DNA of 64,000 bases from Fusibacillus kribbianus (GTDB lineage Bacteria; Bacillota; Clostridia; Lachnospirales; Lachnospiraceae), in NCBI RefSeq assembly GCF_030053595.1, contig NZ_JASGBQ010000006.1, forward strand, positions 1-64,000, written 5' to 3'. Position numbers and translations under genes: made by a program. Shown here in pieces: positions 52,818-60,278 of the stretch. The number at the start of each line of letters is the position of its first letter. Positions within the stretch are counted from its first letter, which is position 1. The notes under the pieces were generated by a model. It worked only from the letters and a program-made list of their open reading frames with translations. It did not search any database and was not told the DNA's origin.

Positions 52818-53084
52818 ATGAACAAGAAAATTACAATTCGCCCGGAAGAACATAAAGATTATAAGAGTATTGTTTCTCTGATTTTGCGTTCGTTTCAGGA
52901 AGGGACAGATTATTCTGATGGAAGCGATATTATTGCATTGGTAGAGGAAATCAGAGATTCAAAATATAATAAAGTCGGATTTCAAACATCATCAGAGTAC
53001 AATATTTTTCCGACGAGTGGAAGGCCAATGGAAGAACCGCGATGCATGATGTGTCAGGAAACGTATGAAGGAGAGAGACAATGA
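52818..53084 (+). pseudogene. Internally deleted GNAT acetyltransferase
   Basis: The 88-residue reading frame begins like a normal GNAT protein (ITIRPEEHKDYKSIVSLILR, then a YSDGSD segment) and ends like the C-terminus of one (KVGFQTSSEYNIFPT). The middle, with the acetyl-CoA-binding strand and R-x-x-G-x-G/A loop, is missing; about 80 residues of the family length are gone. The frame is kept, so a short protein may still be made, but it cannot be an active transferase. It lies right behind the surface protein gene and before a terminator. Confidence 0.7.
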
Positions 53085-53092
53085 AAAATATG

Positions 53093-53132
53093 TAAGCCGC
53101 CGTTTATAGCTGATACCATAGCGGCGGTTTTT
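53093..53132 (+). terminator. Terminator after the GNAT remnant
   Basis: GCCGCCGTT pairs with AGCGGCGGT (with G-U pairs) around a 15-base loop, followed by TTTTTT. Confidence 0.8.
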
Positions 53133-53180
53133 TGATGTCTGAGTTACCTCATTCTCTCAAAGGATTTTCTGAAAAACCTC

Positions 53181-53211
53181 TTGACTCTCACGTTACGTTA
53201 TAGTGTATCAT
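53181..53211 (+). promoter_or_regulatory. MerR-type promoter with a 19-base spacer
   Basis: TTGACT and TATCAT are separated by 19 bases, the over-long spacing typical of MerR-activated promoters. The spacer holds a dyad around ACGTTACGT. It lies right before the MerR gene, so autoregulation is likely. Confidence 0.75.
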
Positions 53212-53257
53212 AAGACTATGTTCGGACATGAGAAAACAAAACGGAGGATTTGGGGCA

Positions 53258-53986
53258 ATGAAGATCAGCGACGTGGCAAAGCTGACAGGTGTTACTGTCC
53301 GCACTCTGCATTATTATGACGAGATCGGTCTGCTGAAACCCGGTGAAGTCACAGAAGCAGGCTATCGGGTTTATAACGACATGGATCTGGATGTTTTGCA
53401 GCAGATTTTGTTTTTCCGGGAGCTTGACTTTCCATTGGAAGATATCAGAAAAATCATGCAGAATCCCGATTATGAGAAAGACAGTGCTTTGCGAAAGCAA
53501 AAAGAACTCCTTCTGCAAAAGCGAAGCAGGCTCGACAGCCTGATAACCCTTGTGGATAAGACCCTGAAAGGAGAACAAGATATGAGTTTCCGGCAATTTG
53601 ATACGACAGAGTTTGAAGAAACGAAAAAGAAATACGCCGAAGAAGCGAAGGAGCGCTGGGGCGATACGGCTGCCTACGCCGAGTATGAAAAAAAGGCGGA
53701 CCGTTACAGAGACGCACAGAAAAAAATGATGGATGGTGAGGGGGCAGGGATTCTGAGTGAGTTTAGCAGGAATCGTTCCCTTGCCCCGGACAGTGCAGAG
53801 GCACAGGCACTTGTGAAAAAGTGGCAGGCATATATCACTTCCAATTACTATACCTGCACGAAAGAAATCCTTTCCTGCCTCGGCCAGATGTATATCGCCG
53901 ATGAGCGCTTCACGCAGTACATTGATGGATACGGCGAAGGCACAGCGGCGTTTATGGCGGCGGCGATCGAGATTTATTCCCGCTGA
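53258..53986 (+). CDS. MerR family regulator with TipAS-type domain
   Basis: The 242-residue protein has a MerR winged helix (about 1-70; SDVAKLTGVTVRTLHYYDEIGLL), a dimer coiled coil (about 75-110) and a C-terminal TipAS-like helical domain (about 115-242) of the type that captures thiopeptide or other drug-like molecules. It activates its promoter by twisting the long spacer. The start at 53258 has a GGAGG site. No obvious efflux gene is directly coupled, but TetR and MFS genes follow. Confidence 0.9.
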   Translation: MKISDVAKLTGVTVRTLHYYDEIGLLKPGEVTEAGYRVYNDMDLDVLQQILFFRELDFPLEDIRKIMQNPDYEKDSALRKQKELLLQKRSRLDSLITLVDKTLKGEQDMSFRQFDTTEFEETKKKYAEEAKERWGDTAAYAEYEKKADRYRDAQKKMMDGEGAGILSEFSRNRSLAPDSAEAQALVKKWQAYITSNYYTCTKEILSCLGQMYIADERFTQYIDGYGEGTAAFMAAAIEIYSR

Positions 53987-53994
53987 ACCGTGGC

Positions 53995-54023
53995 TTGACA
54001 AAGCGGATGAAAAAATGTATATT
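53995..54023 (+). promoter_or_regulatory. Promoter of the TetR gene
   Basis: TTGACA and TATATT are separated by 17 bases. The operator at 54027-54043 directly follows the -10. Confidence 0.85.
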
Positions 54024-54026
54024 GTA

Positions 54027-54043
54027 ACCGACAGATAGTCGGT
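54027..54043. promoter_or_regulatory. TetR-family operator copy 1
   Basis: ACCGAC and GTCGGT flank AGATA in a 17-base palindrome directly after the -10 of the tetR promoter. One base differs from the copy at 54788-54804. Confidence 0.85.
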
Positions 54044-54072
54044 AATCAGCCTGGCGGTAAAGGAAAAGGGTT

Positions 54073-54729
54073 ATGCGGATCGTAAAGGAAGCGGAAGAAA
54101 GAAGAGAAGAGATTCTGGATGCGGCGGAAAAGCTGTTTGCCGCGAAGGGCTTCGATAACACCAGCACCGGCGACATCCTGGATGCGGTGGGAATCGCCAG
54201 AGGGACGCTCTATTATCACTTCAAGTCGAAGGAGGATATCCTGGACGGCGTCATCCAGCGGGTCACAGAACGGCTGATGCAGGATGCGGGCCGGATTGTC
54301 CGGAAGAGGGAGCTGCCTGTGCTGGAGCGTCTGATAAAGGCGATCATGTCTCTGAACGTGGAGTCAAAGATCGGCTATGAGATCATGGAGCAGGTACACC
54401 GCCCGCAAAATGCGCTGATGCATCAGAAGATGCAGACGATATTGCTGGCGGGGATCAATCCGATCCTGACAGAGCTGGTGGAAGAAGGAATCCGGCAGGG
54501 GATCTTCCATACGCAGTATCCGGAATCGATGGTGGAAATGGCAATCCTCTATGCCAATGTCGCCTTTGACGAATTGAATATGGCCGGTCTCAGCACCGAA
54601 CAGCGGGAGCGGAAGATCTCCGGGTTTATCTACAATCTGGAGAGGCTTATGGGAATGGAGGAAGGGAGCCTTCAGGAAGCGATCATGGCAATCTTTTGCG
54701 GAAGCAGACTTGGAAGCGGCGAAAATTAA
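54073..54729 (+). CDS. TetR family transcriptional regulator
   Basis: The 218-residue regulator has an N-terminal TetR helix-turn-helix (about 8-55; ILDAAEKLFAAKGFDNTSTG, RGTLYYHFKSKEDIL) and a helical ligand-binding remainder. Two matching palindromes lie before its own gene and before the MFS gene downstream, so it probably represses both, with release by a compound that the MFS pump exports. A weak AAAAGG site precedes the ATG. The ligand is unknown. Confidence 0.92.
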   Translation: MRIVKEAEERREEILDAAEKLFAAKGFDNTSTGDILDAVGIARGTLYYHFKSKEDILDGVIQRVTERLMQDAGRIVRKRELPVLERLIKAIMSLNVESKIGYEIMEQVHRPQNALMHQKMQTILLAGINPILTELVEEGIRQGIFHTQYPESMVEMAILYANVAFDELNMAGLSTEQRERKISGFIYNLERLMGMEEGSLQEAIMAIFCGSRLGSGEN

Positions 54730-54743
54730 GCATATACAAATGT

Positions 54744-54780
54744 AATAGAAAGCACGAAAGCAAGCTTTCTATTATATTTT
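54744..54780 (+). terminator. Hairpin between the TetR and MFS genes
   Basis: AATAGAAAGC (54744-54753) pairs with GCTTTCTATT (54764-54773), followed by ATATTTT. A partial terminator is likely. Confidence 0.6.
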
Positions 54781-54787
54781 AATACGA

Positions 54788-54804
54788 ACCGACAGACAGT
54801 CGGT
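54788..54804. promoter_or_regulatory. TetR-family operator copy 2
   Basis: ACCGAC and GTCGGT flank AGACA, 22 bases before the MFS start. It matches the site before the TetR gene with one change. Confidence 0.85.
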
Positions 54805-54826
54805 CTAAAAAGAAAGGAAAAACGAT

Positions 54827-56077
54827 ATGGACAGAAAATATAAATTTCATCGGTTTCTTTTGTTATGGGCAGGAGAATTGGTATCCTCCGTCGGAAGTGG
54901 GCTGACCAGCTTCGGCCTTGGTGTCTATGTGTTCCGGCAGACGGGCAGCGCTGCGGATATGGCGCTGGTGAGCCTGCTGGCCTTTCTTCCTACTCTGCTT
55001 TTAAGCGTTCCGGCAGGCGTGCTGGCCGACCGCTATGACCGACGGATCCTGATGATGGCGGGAGACGGCTTCTCCGCCCTTGGAATCCTTTATATCTTCT
55101 TCTGCATGCAGACAGGCGGCGCCAGCCTGACGCAGATCTGCATCGGTGTGACCGTCAGCTCCGTGTTCTCCTCCCTTCTGGAGCCGGCCTATCGGGCCAC
55201 CGTGTCGGACATTCTGGAAAAAGAGGATTATTCCAGAGCCAGCGGCCTTGTCAGTCTGGCCGGCAGTGCCCGATACCTGGTCTCGCCGATTCTTGCGGGG
55301 ATACTGCTGACGGTTTCGGATATCCGGCTGCTGTTGATTCTGGATATGGGGACTTTCTTTTTGACGGTGACCTGCACCGGCGTGGTGCGGCATGGACTTG
55401 AATCGAAAGCGGCAGAGAGCAAAGAAGCGTTTTTCACGCTGCTGAAAGAAGGATGGCAGGCGGTTGCGGAGAAAAGAGGAGTGCTTCTGCTGATTTTAGT
55501 ATCCTCCGTTATAACCTGCTTCATGGGCGCGTTTCAGATTCTGGCCGAGCCGATGCTCCTTGCTTTTTCAGACAGCGCCACATTGGGGATCTGCGAGACC
55601 ATCTGCGCCAGCGGGATGCTTTTTTCCAGCCTGTATCTGGGCATTCGGGGCATCCGCAAAGGCTATGTGAAAACCTTGTCCCTTTCTCTGATGATTGCCG
55701 GCGTGATGATGGTGGGCTTCGGGCTTCGGGAAAACCTGGTTTTGATCTGTGCGTCGGGCTTTGGCTTCTTCGCCATGCTGCCCTTTGCTAACAACAGCCT
55801 GGATTATCTGGTGCGGACCAACATTGCGGAGGAGCTGCAGGGACGGGCCTGGGGACTGATCGGCTTTTTGAGCCAGATTGGGTATGTGGTCGCCTATAGT
55901 CTTTCCGGTCTTTTGGCAGACGGAATGGGCAATCGGCTCCAGACCGGCGTCGGGCGGGGAGCCGCCGCTGTCATCATGGTCTCCGGGGCGCTGCTCGGCG
56001 TCATCGCGCTGGCAATTTATCCCATAAAAGCAGTACGTGAGCTGGAGAAGGGAACCTCCGGCACCGGCGAAAGGTAG
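54827..56077 (+). CDS. MFS transporter
   Basis: The 416-residue membrane protein has about twelve membrane segments and the MFS loop motif GVLADRYDRRILM (near 65-77). It resembles MFS exporters of drug or macrolide type (MefA-like group). A TetR gene with matching operators precedes it, which points to inducible export of a toxic compound. The ATG has an AAAGGAAA site. Its stop lies inside a 23-base repeat (56073-56095). Confidence 0.9.
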   Translation: MDRKYKFHRFLLLWAGELVSSVGSGLTSFGLGVYVFRQTGSAADMALVSLLAFLPTLLLSVPAGVLADRYDRRILMMAGDGFSALGILYIFFCMQTGGASLTQICIGVTVSSVFSSLLEPAYRATVSDILEKEDYSRASGLVSLAGSARYLVSPILAGILLTVSDIRLLLILDMGTFFLTVTCTGVVRHGLESKAAESKEAFFTLLKEGWQAVAEKRGVLLLILVSSVITCFMGAFQILAEPMLLAFSDSATLGICETICASGMLFSSLYLGIRGIRKGYVKTLSLSLMIAGVMMVGFGLRENLVLICASGFGFFAMLPFANNSLDYLVRTNIAEELQGRAWGLIGFLSQIGYVVAYSLSGLLADGMGNRLQTGVGRGAAAVIMVSGALLGVIALAIYPIKAVRELEKGTSGTGER

Positions 56078-56095
56078 GACTACGGCTGCAGATCC
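56073..56095. repeat. Copy 2 of a 23-base direct repeat
   Basis: Matches 45328-45350 at 21 of 23 positions. It includes the stop codon of the MFS gene. Confidence 0.6.
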
Positions 56096-56138
56096 ATGCC
56101 TTCTTTAAGGCTGCACGATGGATATTCTACCGGTATTC

Positions 56139-56172
56139 GACACTTCAGCATTGCCGTGGAGTGTCTTTTTTT
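56139..56172 (+). terminator. Terminator of the MFS gene, holding the next promoter
   Basis: GACACTTC (56139-56146) pairs with GGAGTGTC (56158-56165) and is followed by seven Ts. The -35 of the next promoter (TTGCCG) lies in its loop. Confidence 0.85.
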
Positions 56173-56179
56173 ATATAAT
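56151..56179 (+). promoter_or_regulatory. Promoter of the XRE-kinase-CYTH gene
   Basis: TTGCCG and TATAAT are separated by 17 bases; the -35 is inside the terminator hairpin of the MFS gene. Confidence 0.7.
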
Positions 56180-56207
56180 AGGATTGACGGAAAGAAGGTG
56201 GGATTTC

Positions 56208-57512
56208 ATGAATGATTACACTTTCGGAAATAAAATTTCAGAGCTGAGAAGGGGTCTTAATCTTTCCCAGAGAGAACTTGCCGAAAAGGTTGGTGTCACC
56301 AATAAGGCAGTATCGAAATGGGAAACGGGGAAATCAAAGCCGACAACGAATGTAATCAGAAAACTGGCATCACTTTTCAATCTTGATGTTGAAGAACTGT
56401 TGTGCATGAGAGAAGAGGGAAGAGAGATGAAAATTTCAAAGATTGTGATTACTGGTGGTCCGTGTGCAGGTAAATCCACAGCAATGAGTTGGGTGCAGAA
56501 TGCATTTACTCAAATGGGATATACCGTTTTGTTTGTTCCGGAAACGGCAACGGAACTGATTACCGGAGGTGTGGCACCATGGACTTGCGAAAGCAATGTT
56601 GAATATCAGAAGTGCCAGATGAAATTACAGATTGAAAAGGAAAAGATTTTTGAGCAGGCAGCACATACGATGCTGAATGACAAAGTCCTTATCGTATGTG
56701 ACCGCGGCATGCTTGATAATAAGGCTTATATGAATGATCTTGAATTTTCTGAAGCAGTCCGGTTTATCCAATCAAATGAGGTGGAACTCAGAGACAGCTA
56801 TGATGCCGTATTTCATCTTGTTACTGCAGCAAAAGGTGCAGAAGAGTTCTATACTACGGCAAACAATTCTGCAAGAACCGAAACTGTTGAGGAAGCTGCA
56901 GCATTAGATGATAAACTGATTTCTGCATGGACCGGGCATCCGCATTTCCGTGTGATCGATAATACAATGACTTTTGAAGATAAAATGAAGAAACTTGTTG
57001 CAGAGATCGCTTCTTTTCTGGGAGAACCGGAACCGTATGAAATTGAGAGAAAATACCTGATTGAATATCCGGATATCAAATGGCTGGAAAATCATCCTTC
57101 CTGCCAGCGGATTGAGATTATTCAGACATATCTTAACAGTGCTGCTGATGAAGAGGTTCGTGTGCGTCAGCGCGGCATCGGCGGAAACTACATATATTTC
57201 CAGACTGTCAAACGAAAGGTATCAGATGTAAAACGTGTCGAAATTGAACGGCGTCTTTCGCAGGCAGAATATCTCAAACTTCTGATGGAGGCAGATACAA
57301 CCAGACGTCAGATTCGGAAGACCAGATACTGTCTTACCTATGAAAATCAGTATTTTGAAATTGATCTTTATCCGTTCTGGAACGATAAGGCGATTGCTGA
57401 AATCGAACTCAGCGACGAGAACACCAGCATTGTGTTTCCTGAGCAGATTAAAGTGATTAAGGAAGTCACGGATGATGATGCATACAAGAATGCGGCGTTG
57501 GCCAAATTATGA
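56208..57512 (+). CDS. XRE-AAA-CYTH fusion protein
   Basis: The 434-residue protein joins three domains. Residues 1-65 are an XRE helix-turn-helix (ISELRRGLNLSQRELAEK, VTNKAVSKWE). Residues about 74-265 are an AAA_28-type P-loop kinase (ITGGPCAGKST Walker A; VCDRGMLDNKAYM in place of the usual Asp-Arg helix; related to NadR kinases). Residues about 277-430 are a CYTH triphosphate-tunnel domain, with the E-x-E-x-K motif in YEIERKYLIEYP. The kinase-CYTH pair also exists in the animal TTD14 protein. An internal ATG at 56427 with a GAGGGA site could give a kinase-CYTH protein without the XRE part. Function is unknown; sensing or processing a nucleotide or triphosphate is inferred. It is AT-rich and followed after 9 bases by another gene. 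Confidence 0.88.
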   Translation: MNDYTFGNKISELRRGLNLSQRELAEKVGVTNKAVSKWETGKSKPTTNVIRKLASLFNLDVEELLCMREEGREMKISKIVITGGPCAGKSTAMSWVQNAFTQMGYTVLFVPETATELITGGVAPWTCESNVEYQKCQMKLQIEKEKIFEQAAHTMLNDKVLIVCDRGMLDNKAYMNDLEFSEAVRFIQSNEVELRDSYDAVFHLVTAAKGAEEFYTTANNSARTETVEEAAALDDKLISAWTGHPHFRVIDNTMTFEDKMKKLVAEIASFLGEPEPYEIERKYLIEYPDIKWLENHPSCQRIEIIQTYLNSAADEEVRVRQRGIGGNYIYFQTVKRKVSDVKRVEIERRLSQAEYLKLLMEADTTRRQIRKTRYCLTYENQYFEIDLYPFWNDKAIAEIELSDENTSIVFPEQIKVIKEVTDDDAYKNAALAKL

Positions 57513-57521
57513 GGTGAAAAT

Positions 57522-58109
57522 ATGGGATTATTGGATGTGATATTTGGAAAGAAGGGAAAGGGGACAACACCAGCCCAGCCTGCAGTTTTCACGGAGAAAA
57601 TGATGACATCTCAGCTGCCGGCCCTGTATTTACAGGAGAACCAAACGGTTTATCGCAACAATTATGTCAGACGCCTGGAAAGCATTGGCTTCAAACAGAA
57701 AGATGCAGAAAAGATGTTTGATTTTGAATGTGAAGTGATCCGTAAGTTTAATAAGCAGTATTTATTACATCCCCAGTTTACGAAAATGTGGTTTTTCGGT
57801 CTTAAGCAGCCATTTTTCCGGCAGTATCCCAAAACGAAGGCGGATATTCTGAAGGAACGATATTTGACTGTGAGCGAATTGTGTAAGATCATTGATGAGG
57901 CGGAATGGCATTTCTGGAATAGCCATGAACAAGAGCTTCCGGATGGTGTATGGGGAGAAATCTGTGAATGGCGCCTGAAAGGACCGGGAGCGGCTTTTGC
58001 AATCCGGTATTTTGAGATGATTGAGAAAGAGACTGGTATTCCGGGAGAAAGTATTGCAAAATTATCTTCAGAGCAGGGAAAACATTTAAATCTGTATAAA
58101 TGGCATTAA
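57522..58109 (+). CDS. Uncharacterised protein coupled to the XRE-kinase-CYTH gene
   Basis: The 195-residue soluble protein is not recognised. It starts MGLLDVIFGKKGKG, has a Lys-rich head, a region with many aromatic residues (HPQFTKMWFFGLKQPFF near 83-99) and a helical rest with W and Y residues. The gap of 9 bases and a GAGGTG site inside the end of the previous gene suggest cotranslation. It shares the low G+C character of its partner. Structure prediction would be the best way to name it. Confidence 0.75.
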   Translation: MGLLDVIFGKKGKGTTPAQPAVFTEKMMTSQLPALYLQENQTVYRNNYVRRLESIGFKQKDAEKMFDFECEVIRKFNKQYLLHPQFTKMWFFGLKQPFFRQYPKTKADILKERYLTVSELCKIIDEAEWHFWNSHEQELPDGVWGEICEWRLKGPGAAFAIRYFEMIEKETGIPGESIAKLSSEQGKHLNLYKWH

Positions 58110-58188
58110 TCTGCGGGTGCATAAAATCCCCCTGTTTACAGATACTATTTCCAGCGATGGAAAGTACAGTAAATGGAGGAATTTTAAT

Positions 58189-58737
58189 ATGAAAGCTACA
58201 GGAATTGTGCGCCGCATCGACGACCTCGGCCGGGTGGTCATTCCCAAGGAAATCCGCCGTACCCTGCGGCTCAGGGAGGGAACTCCCCTGGAGATATTCA
58301 CCGACAGGGAAGGAGAGATCATCCTGAAGAAATATTCGCCCATGGCGGAGCTTTCGAGCTTTGCAAAGCAGTATGCCGATGCGCTGGCTCAATCCACCGG
58401 ACTTGCGGTGTGCATTACGGACAGGGATCAGGTCGTTGCGGTAGCCGGCGGTCTGAAAAAGGATCTGCTGCAGAAAAGCATAAGCAAAACACTGGAACAG
58501 TCCATCATGGAGAGGAACAACGTGGTGGCGGATGGGACCGATGGACGTCTGATTCCCATTACCGATGAGGATGCAGACGGGTATTCCGGTCAGGTGACGG
58601 CGGTCATTTTGTGTGAGGGGGATGCCATCGGTGCCGTGATCCTTTTGTCGAAGGATCCCCAGTACAGGGTAGGGACCCTGGAGCAGAAGCTTGCGCTGAC
58701 GGCGGCCGGTTTTCTGGGAAGGCAGATGGAAAGCTGA
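58189..58737 (+). CDS. spoVT: Stage V sporulation protein T
   Basis: The 182-residue regulator has an AbrB-type DNA-binding head (about 1-50; GIVRRIDDLGRVVIPKEIRR) and a GAF-like C-terminal domain (about 55-178). In Bacillus SpoVT tunes sigma-G genes in the forespore. Here it restarts the conserved order (mfd-spoVT-mazG in Bacillus). The ATG at 58189 has a GGAGGA site; upstream in-frame Met codons have none. A sigma-G promoter was not clearly found. Confidence 0.95.
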   Translation: MKATGIVRRIDDLGRVVIPKEIRRTLRLREGTPLEIFTDREGEIILKKYSPMAELSSFAKQYADALAQSTGLAVCITDRDQVVAVAGGLKKDLLQKSISKTLEQSIMERNNVVADGTDGRLIPITDEDADGYSGQVTAVILCEGDAIGAVILLSKDPQYRVGTLEQKLALTAAGFLGRQMES

Positions 58738-58813
58738 GTGAAAAGCAGAGGGAAAGGCTGAGGGAAACGAGGACAAAGAGATAAAGCATGCCGAAGGGCA
58801 GGAGGATAAGAGG

Positions 58814-59224
58814 ATGGAGACAAAAGAATACTATACCTTTGAGGAACTGGAAGAGATCATTGCAGAACTCCGATCGGACCATGGCTGTCCCTGGGACAGG
58901 GCTCAGACCCATGAATCTCTGAAAAAATGCCTTCAGGATGAATGCGATGAGGTACAGGCAGCCATTGATAATCAGGATATGGAAAACCTCTGCGAGGAGC
59001 TGGGAGATATTCTCCTGCAGGTGATGCTCCACAGCAGGATCGCGGAGGAGGCGGGAGACTTCACGGTGAGGGATGTGATTTCCGTGCTGTGCAGGAAGAT
59101 GATACGGCGCCATCCCCATGTTTTTGGTGGGGAAAGCTGCGGAACTCCGGAGGAGAGCAAGGCACGGTGGGATGAGATCAAACGTCAGGAAAAGGAAGCC
59201 AGAAAAAACGGGGTTAAGCTTTAG
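58814..59224 (+). CDS. mazG: MazG family nucleotide pyrophosphohydrolase
   Basis: The 136-residue all-alpha enzyme hydrolyses nucleoside triphosphates to monophosphates. The [20 protein letters not shown] start and the [17 protein letters not shown] metal-binding helix (E-E-x-x-D) are diagnostic. It is the single-domain form; Bacillus YabN also has a methylase domain, which is missing here. Its position between spoVT and the rqcP/yabP block is as in Bacillus. The start has a GAGGATAAGAGG site. Confidence 0.93.
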   Translation: METKEYYTFEELEEIIAELRSDHGCPWDRAQTHESLKKCLQDECDEVQAAIDNQDMENLCEELGDILLQVMLHSRIAEEAGDFTVRDVISVLCRKMIRRHPHVFGGESCGTPEESKARWDEIKRQEKEARKNGVKL

Positions 59225-59240
59225 GAATGAAGGAATTTCC

Positions 59241-59269
59241 TTGACAAATCGCCTGTATGAGTTTATAAA
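59241..59269 (+). promoter_or_regulatory. Promoter of the HU gene
   Basis: TTGACA and TATAAA are separated by 17 bases. Confidence 0.85.
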
Positions 59270-59324
59270 TAATTGGAGAGCAATATTGATTTCCATGAAC
59301 AAAACCGTAGGAGGAACAGTTACT

Positions 59325-59600
59325 ATGAACAAAACTGAGTTGATTGCAGCCGTAGCTGAGAAGGCTGAGCTGTCTAAGAAGGACGCAGAGAAGGCAGTTA
59401 AAGCTTTGACTGAGGCTGTTGCAGAAGAGCTTAAAAAGGGTGGAAAGGTTCAGCTGGTTGGCTTCGGTACCTTCGAAGTATCCGAGAGAGCTGCCAGAGA
59501 GGGAAGAAATCCGCAGACCGGCGCTGCCATGAAGATCGCTGCTTCCAAGATGCCCAAGTTTAAGGCTGGTAAGGCTCTGAAGGACATGATCAACGCATAA
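59325..59600 (+). CDS. hup: HU family DNA-binding protein
   Basis: The 91-residue nucleoid protein bends and compacts [44 protein letters not shown] and the C-terminal [10 protein letters not shown] are diagnostic. The ATG at 59325 has an AGGAGG site. An in-frame ATG at 59295 starts with the same 11 bases (ATGAACAAAAC) and would add [10 protein letters not shown], but it has no ribosome binding site. Own promoter and strong terminator make it monocistronic. Confidence 0.97.
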   Translation: MNKTELIAAVAEKAELSKKDAEKAVKALTEAVAEELKKGGKVQLVGFGTFEVSERAAREGRNPQTGAAMKIAASKMPKFKAGKALKDMINA

Positions 59601-59629
59601 TCTGCACAGATAGATGAAACGCAGAGAGT

Positions 59630-59663
59630 AAGGCTGCCGCAGGCATTGCGGCAGCCTTTTTTT
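59630..59663 (+). terminator. Terminator of the HU gene
   Basis: AAGGCTGCCGCA (59630-59641) pairs with TGCGGCAGCCTT (59647-59658), ending in seven Ts. Confidence 0.92.
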
Positions 59664-59676
59664 CGGAGGAACAGGC

Positions 59677-59916
59677 ATGAGACTGGATAAATTTTTAAAG
59701 GTATCCCGCATTATCAAGCGCCGTACCATTGCCAACGAAGCGTGTGACGGCGGCAGAGTGCTTGTCAATGACAAGCCGGCAAAGGCATCTCTCAACGTCA
59801 AGGTGGGGGATATCATTGAGGTACAGTTCGGGAACCGTTCGGTGAAGGCGGAGGTGCTGAAGGTTCAGGAAAGCACCAGGAAAGAGGATGCCGGAGAAAT
59901 GTTCCGTTATCTGTAA
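59677..59916 (+). CDS. rqcP: S4-domain RNA-binding protein RqcP
   Basis: The 79-residue protein is almost only an S4 RNA-binding fold (MRLDKFLKVSRIIKRRTIANEACDGG). It matches YabO of Bacillus, now called RqcP, which works with RqcH and tRNA-Ala to tag stalled nascent chains on 50S subunits. The place after mazG is as in Bacillus (yabN-yabO). The start has a GGAGG site. Confidence 0.9.
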   Translation: MRLDKFLKVSRIIKRRTIANEACDGGRVLVNDKPAKASLNVKVGDIIEVQFGNRSVKAEVLKVQESTRKEDAGEMFRYL

Positions 59917-59990
59917 CAGGAGGCCCTTCATACCAGACGCTTTTTTTGCATAGAATCCCAATAGGAGCTTGTGCAGAAGGGAGCGGTAAA

Positions 59991-60278
59991 ATGGAGGAAC
60001 AGAGACAGCGGATCAAGGCTCACAAGATGATGGTGGATAAACGTTCCAATGCCATGATAAGCGGTGTGGACGATGTGGTTTCTTTTGATGAAAAGACTGT
60101 GATCCTGGAGACGACCCTCGGGCTTCTTACCATCAAGGGCGAGGAACTGAAGGTGAACCGGCTGACGGTGGAGCAGGGTGAGGTGGAACTGGGAGGACGG
60201 ATGGACAGCTTTGTCTATACGGAGGGTCATGGAAGAAGGGGCCAGGGAGAATCCATCTGGAGCAGGCTGTTTAAATGA
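59991..60278 (+). CDS. yabP: Sporulation protein YabP
   Basis: The 95-residue protein resembles YabP, a sporulation protein of unknown biochemical role. The block SGVDDVVSFDEKTVILET and TIKGEELKVNRLTVEQGEVEL are typical. The ATG at 59991 has a GGGAG site; an in-frame Met at 59946 has none. It overlaps yabQ by four bases (ATGA). Confidence 0.9.
   Translation: MEEQRQRIKAHKMMVDKRSNAMISGVDDVVSFDEKTVILETTLGLLTIKGEELKVNRLTVEQGEVELGGRMDSFVYTEGHGRRGQGESIWSRLFK

Noticed and set aside
58110-58188. Sigma-G promoter before spoVT
   Set aside because: A GCATA near 58116 resembles a -35, but no fitting -10 was found at the right distance.
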